DNA of 64,000 nt, taken from Streptomyces sp. NBC_01707. GTDB taxonomy: Bacteria; Actinomycetota; Actinomycetes; Streptomycetales; Streptomycetaceae. Of the stretch, positions 59,499-64,000 are shown in pieces; within the stretch, counting starts at the first letter, position 1; every line of letters starts with the position of its first letter. The position numbers and the translations under genes are program-made. Under the pieces are notes generated by a model. That model had not been told where the DNA came from and ran no database searches. It saw nothing but the letters and a program-made list of their open reading frames with translations. The stretch is from the NCBI RefSeq assembly GCF_041438805.1, contig NZ_CP109190.1, positions 5,022,001 to 5,086,000 on the forward strand, read 5' to 3'.

Positions 59499-61103
59499 AT
59501 GGCGGCCACTGGATCCGAGAAGCAGGGGGCGACGGCGTACTACGTCTCGACCCCCATTTACTACGTCAACGACGCTCCTCACCTGGGCCACGCCTACACG
59601 ACCGTCGCAGGCGACGTGCTCACCCGCTGGCACCGCCAGCGTGGCGAGAAGGTGTGGTACCTCACCGGCACGGACGAGCACGGTCAGAAGATCATGCGCA
59701 CTGCCGAGGCGAACAACGTCACCCCGCAGGAATGGTGCGACAAGCTCGTCGAGGAGGCCTGGAAGCCCCTCTGGGAGCACCTGAACATCGCGAACGACGA
59801 CTTCATCCGTACGACGGAGAAGCGGCACACGGACCGTGTGCAGGAGTTCGTGCAGGACCTGTACGACAAGGGCGAGATCTACAAGGGCGGGTACGAAGGC
59901 CCGTACTGCGTGGGCTGCGAGGAGTACAAGCTCCCCGGCGACCTCATCGAGGCCGAGGACGGCACGAAGCTGTGCCCGATCCACAAGAAGCCGGTGGAGA
60001 TCCTCAAGGAGGAGAACTACTTCTTCAAGCTCAGCGAGTACGGTCCGAAGCTGCTGGAGTTCTACGCGAACAACCCCGGCTTCATCCAGCCCGAGTCGGC
60101 CCGCAACGAGGTCGTGAACTTCGTCAGGCAGGGCCTGCAGGACCTGTCGATCTCGCGCTCGACCTTCGACTGGGGTGTCCCGGTGCCGTGGGACGAGAAG
60201 CACGTCATCTACGTGTGGGTCGACGCGCTGCTCAACTACGCGACGGCGGTCGGCTACGGCGCCAACCAGGAGAAGTTCGACGCGACGTTCCCGGCCGACG
60301 TGCACCTCATCGGCAAGGACATCCTCCGCTTCCACTCGGTCATCTGGCCCGCGATGCTGATGGCGCAGGGCCTGCCGCTGCCCGGCAAGGTGGTGGCCAA
60401 TGGCTGGCTGATGGTCGGCGGCGAGAAGATGTCGAAGTCGAACCTGACCGGCATCAAGCCGCAGGACCTGACCTCGCACTTCGGCGTGGACGCGTACCGC
60501 TGGTACTTCCTGCGGGCGATCGCGTACGGCAACGACGGCTCCTTCTCCTGGGAGGACTTCACCGCCCGCTACACCTCCGAGCTCGCCAACGACTACGGCA
60601 ACCTCGCCTCGCGCGTCGCCGCCATGGTCGGCAAGTACTTCGGCGGGGCGCTCCCGGAGGCCACCGCCCCCGGTGAGGCCGAGAAGGCGGTCCAGGAGGG
60701 TCTCGCGAAGGCCGTCGCCACGGCCGACCGGAAGATCGGCGAGGAGCTGGACTTCCAGGCCGGCATCCTGGCGATCTTCGAGTTCGTGAAGCAGGTCAAC
60801 GGCTACATCACGGAGCAGGAGCCCTGGAAGGTCGCCAAGGACGAGTCGCCCGAGGGCCGGGCCCGGCTCGCGACGATCCTGTACACGGCCGCCGAGGCAC
60901 TGCGCGGTGTCGCGGTCCTGCTGAACGCGGTGATGCCGGAGACCTCGCAGAAGCTGTGGGAGTCGCTGGGCGCCGAGGAGTCCTTGGGCGCGCTGCCCGA
61001 CCAGCGTGTGCAGGACGCGGGCGGCTGGGGGCAGCTGCCGGCGGGCGCGACGGTGACGAAGGGTGCGGTGCTGTTCCCGCGCCTGGAGGAGAAGCCCGCG
61101 TAG
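59499..61103 (+). CDS. metG: Methionyl-tRNA synthetase
   Basis: A 534-residue class I synthetase charging initiator and elongator tRNA-Met. The HIGH motif is APHLGHAYT, the KMSKS motif GEKMSKSNL. The zinc-knuckle region has CVGC and a later CPIH, i.e. one knuckle, and there is no C-terminal dimerisation (Trbp111) domain; this is the shorter actinobacterial form. TTAGGATTTCGACC before the ATG provides either a Shine-Dalgarno AGGA or a -10 TAGGAT for a leaderless mRNA. A strong terminator follows 48 nt after the stop. Confidence 0.96.
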   Translation: MAATGSEKQGATAYYVSTPIYYVNDAPHLGHAYTTVAGDVLTRWHRQRGEKVWYLTGTDEHGQKIMRTAEANNVTPQEWCDKLVEEAWKPLWEHLNIANDDFIRTTEKRHTDRVQEFVQDLYDKGEIYKGGYEGPYCVGCEEYKLPGDLIEAEDGTKLCPIHKKPVEILKEENYFFKLSEYGPKLLEFYANNPGFIQPESARNEVVNFVRQGLQDLSISRSTFDWGVPVPWDEKHVIYVWVDALLNYATAVGYGANQEKFDATFPADVHLIGKDILRFHSVIWPAMLMAQGLPLPGKVVANGWLMVGGEKMSKSNLTGIKPQDLTSHFGVDAYRWYFLRAIAYGNDGSFSWEDFTARYTSELANDYGNLASRVAAMVGKYFGGALPEATAPGEAEKAVQEGLAKAVATADRKIGEELDFQAGILAIFEFVKQVNGYITEQEPWKVAKDESPEGRARLATILYTAAEALRGVAVLLNAVMPETSQKLWESLGAEESLGALPDQRVQDAGGWGQLPAGATVTKGAVLFPRLEEKPA

Positions 61104-61150
61104 GGCACGGCTCGGTACCCGGAGGCCCGCGCAGGGCTCGGTACGCAGAT

Positions 61151-61184
61151 GAGGGGCCCGGACCGGTGACGGTCCGGGCCCCTC
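61151..61184. terminator. Terminator between metG and the convergent transpeptidase gene
   Basis: A perfect 14-bp stem, GAGGGGCCCGGACC (61151-61164) with GGTCCGGGCCCCTC (61171-61184), loop GGTGAC. Confidence 0.85.
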
Positions 61185-61226
61185 TCGTATGCGTGCGCAG
61201 CGGCAACTCGTCCACGTGACGTCCGG

Positions 61227-62105
61227 TCAGCGGGCCAGCGCCGCCACGTCACCCATCACGATCACCGGAACCTTTGCCGGGTCGAGGATGCGCAGCAGCT
61301 CCTCCATCCGGTCCTCGGGAAGCGAGACGCAGCCCTGGGTCGGCCCGCCGTGGTCGACATGGAGCCAGATGCCGCCACCCCGCTCCTCGCCGAGCGGACG
61401 GGTCGGGTCCAGCGGGGAGGCACCGGGGACGCGGTTGTAATCGATGGCGATGACATAGTCGAACGACCCCTCCAGGGACTCCCCGTCGAACCCTTCGCCG
61501 CTGGCCGTGAAGGCCGGGCTCTGCACATAAGGCAGCTCGGTGCCCGGCGCTTCGAGCCGACCGCCCGCGGCCGTCAGCCCGTAGACGCCGATGGGGGTCC
61601 GGAGGTCGTTCACATAGTGCTCGTCGGTCCAGCCGTACAGGGCGTTGTGGGCGGGCCACGGGCCGGCGACCGGCTGCCAGCCCAGCGTGGGGTCGTCGCG
61701 GGTGTAGAGGACGGCTGTGGCCTCACTGGAGTCCGGGGAGTTTCCGGTGACGACGAGCGCTTGCCGGGACTCGGCCGGGATCGCGGACCTGACCACCTGC
61801 CCCAGCATCCGGATCTCGAAAGGGCCCGTCGGGGCGGCCGGCCTGCGTGCGGCAGCGGCCCCGGGGCCCGCCGCGCCCGCGTTGCCGGCGGGCGCGTTGC
61901 CGGTGGGCGCGTGGGCGGCGGGCGCGTTGCCGGCGGGTGCGTGGGCGGCGGGCGCGTGGGCGGCGGTGTGCATGGCGGTGGGTCCGGGTGCCGCACCTGG
62001 CGCAGCGCATCCGGTCAACAGGAGGAGGAGCGCCGCACAGACCGTGTACGGGGGACGTCGGGACGCGCGAGCGCCAGGACGGGGCACGGGTTCGGGAACA
62101 GGCAC
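61227..62105 (-). CDS. L,D-transpeptidase (YkuD) lipoprotein
   Basis: A 292-residue exported lipoprotein. The signal peptide ends with the lipobox LTGC (Cys33). A low-complexity Ala/Pro/His/Asn linker follows (about residues 40-90). The catalytic YkuD domain has HGGPTQGCVSLP (His252, Cys259), the active-site signature of enzymes that make 3-3 peptidoglycan cross-links. The usual SHG spacing is slightly altered. GTG at 62105 is preceded by GGAG at 6 nt. Expected location: outer face of the membrane, cross-linking or anchoring in the cell wall. Confidence 0.88.
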   Translation of the reverse strand: MPVPEPVPRPGARASRRPPYTVCAALLLLLTGCAAPGAAPGPTAMHTAAHAPAAHAPAGNAPAAHAPTGNAPAGNAGAAGPGAAAARRPAAPTGPFEIRMLGQVVRSAIPAESRQALVVTGNSPDSSEATAVLYTRDDPTLGWQPVAGPWPAHNALYGWTDEHYVNDLRTPIGVYGLTAAGGRLEAPGTELPYVQSPAFTASGEGFDGESLEGSFDYVIAIDYNRVPGASPLDPTRPLGEERGGGIWLHVDHGGPTQGCVSLPEDRMEELLRILDPAKVPVIVMGDVAALAR

Positions 62106-62297
62106 GGGGAGCTCCTAGCAGTCGGCGGCGAGGGCAACGGGGACAGAGGTCCCCGCACCGAAGTCCCCGAGCCAGTCTTTGCCGAGCCGACCGATGATTA
62201 ATCAGACAAAGCGGCCATACGGCCGCATCCGATCCGGTGCGATGCGTCGTCTCGGGTGTGTCCTGCCGTGCGAATGCGACCAGGCCCGCAAGGGAAA

Positions 62298-62336
62298 GGG
62301 CCCGGAACCGCGCCCTGTCGTGGCGGTTCCGGGCCC
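62298..62336 (-). terminator. Terminator of the dioxygenase gene
   Basis: A perfect 14-bp stem: GGGCCCGGAACCGC (62298-62311) pairs with GCGGTTCCGGGCCC (62323-62336), 11-nt loop, 25 nt after the stop. Confidence 0.8.
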
Positions 62337-62361
62337 GTCCCCTCGGCGGGGGAACGGAGCC

Positions 62362-63303
62362 TCAGAGGTCCGTGCCGTCGTGCGTCTCGTCCGGGTCCAC
62401 ACCCATCGTGATCGAACCGACGACGCCGCGCGCCATGTGGTTCTTGCGGTACGAGAGTTTCATCAGCCCGCCCGTGACACCGCTCTGGTCGTAGATGGTG
62501 TCCTCGGTGAGGGTTGTACGCGTGGTGGTGCTGGTCGAGTACGGCGCGATCTTCGCCGAGTCGAGCACCGCGGACTCCGCGAAGAAGAACTGACCGGTGT
62601 GGCAGGTGCGTCCGCCCTCGTATCCGGCGTCGGTCATCTTCCCGCCGACGTGCACCTTGGTGTGGATGTGCACGCAACGGCCCTGGTACCAGCCCGGGAA
62701 GATCGTCTTGAACTCCACATAGCCGTGCTTGTCGGTGAGCTGAGTGCCGCGCAGATAGCGCTCGTCGTCGGTGGGCTCCGAGTGTCCGCCACCGCCGCCA
62801 CCGGGCCCGCCGGACGGGGGCGTACCCGTCGGGGCGTCGGTGGGGGCGCCGGTCGGGGCATCCGTCGGGGCCCCGCTCGGCGGAGTGCCACCACCGCCGG
62901 GCCCGCCGGAACTCATCGACTCGTAACCGGAGTAGATGCCCAGCGCGTCACAGTGCCAGATGTCGACGGCCGCCCGGCTCACGGGCTTGCAGGTGTCGGA
63001 GTCGATCACCTTGAGGCGCAGGGTCATCGGGATGCCCTCCTTGTCCTCGGTGATGTCCTTCCGGATCTTGTCGGCGTCGATGTAGTACGGGCCCTCGGTG
63101 GTCTCAGAAGTCAGCCGGTAGCACTCCTCGCCCTTTCCGGCGGCGGACTTCTTCCCACTGCCACTGCTCGTGGCCTCGTCGGCCGAGGCTCCGGCGACCA
63201 CACCGGCCCCGATCCCGGCGGCCACGATCGCCGCACCTCCGGCGAACACCACCCGGCGACGCGTCATGTCTTTCTTGTGTGCAGGTCCTTGAGTCTCTGT
63301 CAT
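62362..63303 (-). CDS. Tat-exported intradiol ring-cleavage dioxygenase
   Basis: A 313-residue protein. The N-terminus has a twin-arginine signal, TRRRVVFAG, with a hydrophobic stretch (about residues 18-42). The dioxygenase fold follows: CYRLTSETTEGPYYID, LRLKVIDSDTCKP, VDIWHCDALGIYSGYE (Tyr iron ligand), GYVEFKTIFPGWYQGRCVHIH (Tyr, His, His). So the four iron(III) ligands are visible. An inserted Gly/Pro/Thr-rich loop with PTDAPTGAPTDAPTG lies near residues 135-175. Most characterised intradiol enzymes are cytoplasmic; this one is exported. Start and ribosome-binding site are weak but the twin-arginine motif supports the N-terminus. Confidence 0.88.
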   Translation of the reverse strand: MTETQGPAHKKDMTRRRVVFAGGAAIVAAGIGAGVVAGASADEATSSGSGKKSAAGKGEECYRLTSETTEGPYYIDADKIRKDITEDKEGIPMTLRLKVIDSDTCKPVSRAAVDIWHCDALGIYSGYESMSSGGPGGGGTPPSGAPTDAPTGAPTDAPTGTPPSGGPGGGGGGHSEPTDDERYLRGTQLTDKHGYVEFKTIFPGWYQGRCVHIHTKVHVGGKMTDAGYEGGRTCHTGQFFFAESAVLDSAKIAPYSTSTTTRTTLTEDTIYDQSGVTGGLMKLSYRKNHMARGVVGSITMGVDPDETHDGTDL

Positions 63304-63383
63304 GCGAAGTGAGGCTAGGCAGGGGAACTGGCAGGGGCGTGTGTGGCAGCTGTGCGTTGCTGTGGAGGGCGGCCACGACGCGG

Positions 63384-63414
63384 AACAGCCCCCGGCCGAG
63401 GACCGGGGGCTGTT
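63384..63414 (-). terminator. Terminator of aspS
   Basis: A perfect 12-bp stem: AACAGCCCCCGG (63384-63395) pairs with CCGGGGGCTGTT (63403-63414), 7-nt loop, 32 nt downstream of the aspS stop. Confidence 0.75.
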
Positions 63415-63425
63415 TCACGTGGAAC
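63412..63425. other. parS-like ParB-binding site
   Basis: GTTTCACGTGGAAC differs at one position from the streptomycete parS consensus GTTTCACGTGAAAC. parS sites in Streptomyces cluster around oriC. Confidence 0.6.
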
Positions 63426-63445
63426 TGAAGCGGAACCGCTGACGC

Positions 63446-64000
63446 CTACTTCGCGCCGGTGTCCCTCGCCACCGAGTCCTTGGCCTCGGCCTTCTCCTTC
63501 GCCGGCGCGGCGGGCTTACGGAGCTGAATGTTCAGCTCGCGCAGCCGCGCCTCGTCCAGCACGGTCGGCGCGCCCATCATCAGGTCCTGCGCGTTGCCGT
63601 TGAGCGGGAACGCGATCGTCTCGCGGATGTTCGGCTCGTCGGCCAGCAGCATCACGATGCGGTCGACACCGGGGGCGATGCCACCGTGCGGCGGGGCGCC
63701 GAGACGGAAAGCGCGGAGCATGCCCGCGAACTCGTGCTCGACGGTCTCACGGTCGTAACCGGCGATCTCGAACGCCTTGATCATCAGCTCGGGCTCGTGG
63801 TTACGGATGGCGCCGGAGGACAGCTCGATGCCGTTGCAGACGATGTCGTACTGCCAGGCGAGGATGTCCAGCGGGTCCTTCGTCTCCAGGTCCTCCAGGC
63901 CGCCCTGAGGCATGGAGAACGGGTTGTGCGAGAAGTCGATCCTGCCGGTCTCCTCGTCCTTCTCGTACATCGGGAAGTCGACGACCCAGCAGAACCGGAA
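63446..64000 (-). CDS. aspS: Aspartyl-tRNA synthetase, C-terminal part (truncated by the window)
   Basis: The last 184 residues of a bacterial-type AspRS. Motif-rich segments are [10 protein letters not shown] at the window edge, [33 protein letters not shown], and the class II motif 3 region [18 protein letters not shown]. The frame stays open to the last base, so the start lies beyond 64000. The C-terminus is a Lys/Glu/Ala-rich tail after [11 protein letters not shown]. It may charge tRNA-Asn as well if the organism uses the transamidation route, as most actinobacteria do. Confidence 0.97.
   Translation of the reverse strand, partial: FRFCWVVDFPMYEKDEETGRIDFSHNPFSMPQGGLEDLETKDPLDILAWQYDIVCNGIELSSGAIRNHEPELMIKAFEIAGYDRETVEHEFAGMLRAFRLGAPPHGGIAPGVDRIVMLLADEPNIRETIAFPLNGNAQDLMMGAPTVLDEARLRELNIQLRKPAAPAKEKAEAKDSVARDTGAK

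Noticed and set aside
1..64000. CRISPR array, tRNA, rRNA, prophage or insertion sequence
   Set aside because: No regularly spaced direct repeats, tRNA-like folds, integrase, transposase or terminal inverted repeats were seen on either strand.

Overview
This window is actinobacterial chromosome, almost certainly from a Streptomyces. GC is very high in nearly every third codon position. GTG and TTG starts are common, and genes are packed into short operons joined by ATGA or GTGA overlaps. Intergenic hairpins are long, perfect and GC-rich. Several families are typical of streptomycetes: DUF2630, DUF6126, the MAB_1171c family, CE1758/CE1759 flavoproteins and SpoIIE-type phosphatases. No insertion sequence, integrase, prophage, tRNA, rRNA or CRISPR array was found. 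It reads as core chromosome. metG, the 3' part of aspS and a parS-like site at the right end suggest the region lies within reach of the replication origin (inference).

Layout. 0-6.2 kb: a membrane glycosyltransferase, a fluoride-export operon (crcB, DUF190, crcB) behind a strongly folded leader, then a DEAD-box helicase, a cold-shock protein and a MerR regulator on the minus strand. 6.4-9.7 kb: a probable stand-alone small RNA followed by an XRE regulator, an ImmA/IrrE-type protease, a MAB_1171c-family membrane protein and a PAP2-like membrane protein. 9.9-21 kb: alkyl sulfatase, an SDR epimerase with a zinc-ribbon-like insert, a two-component system, and a divergent GT2/DUF2064/methyltransferase operon facing a molybdopterin oxidoreductase pair. 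21-32 kb: stress and regulatory functions (SpoIIE phosphatase, peroxiredoxin, K+/H+ antiporter pair, BlaI/M56 pair, TerB, PucR with an MFS pump).

32.5-42.6 kb: the most unusual block. It encodes an OB-fold membrane protein, a 704-aa flotillin, a 1630-aa AAA+ ATPase and a two-RCK membrane protein without a recognisable K+ filter, all on one strand and closely spaced. 42.6-54.5 kb: a DUF4267 gene with paired operators, an exonuclease, a tryptophanyl-tRNA synthetase under a complete tryptophan attenuator, a flavin oxidoreductase pair, a universal stress protein, a MerR-PP2C fusion and a FUSC transporter. 54.7-64 kb: an APC permease, a VWA protein with a near-perfect tandem repeat, a decayed histidine-kinase tail, metG, an L,D-transpeptidase lipoprotein, a Tat-exported intradiol dioxygenase and truncated aspS.

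Regulation visible in the sequence includes a shared palindrome in front of both the PucR gene and its neighbouring MFS pump, a BlaI-like dyad in the blaI/terB gap, paired dyads in front of DUF4267, a TetR-like dyad abutting the small-RNA promoter, and the ribosome-dependent attenuator of trpS. No database search could be run. Family assignments rest on motifs and remembered family features.
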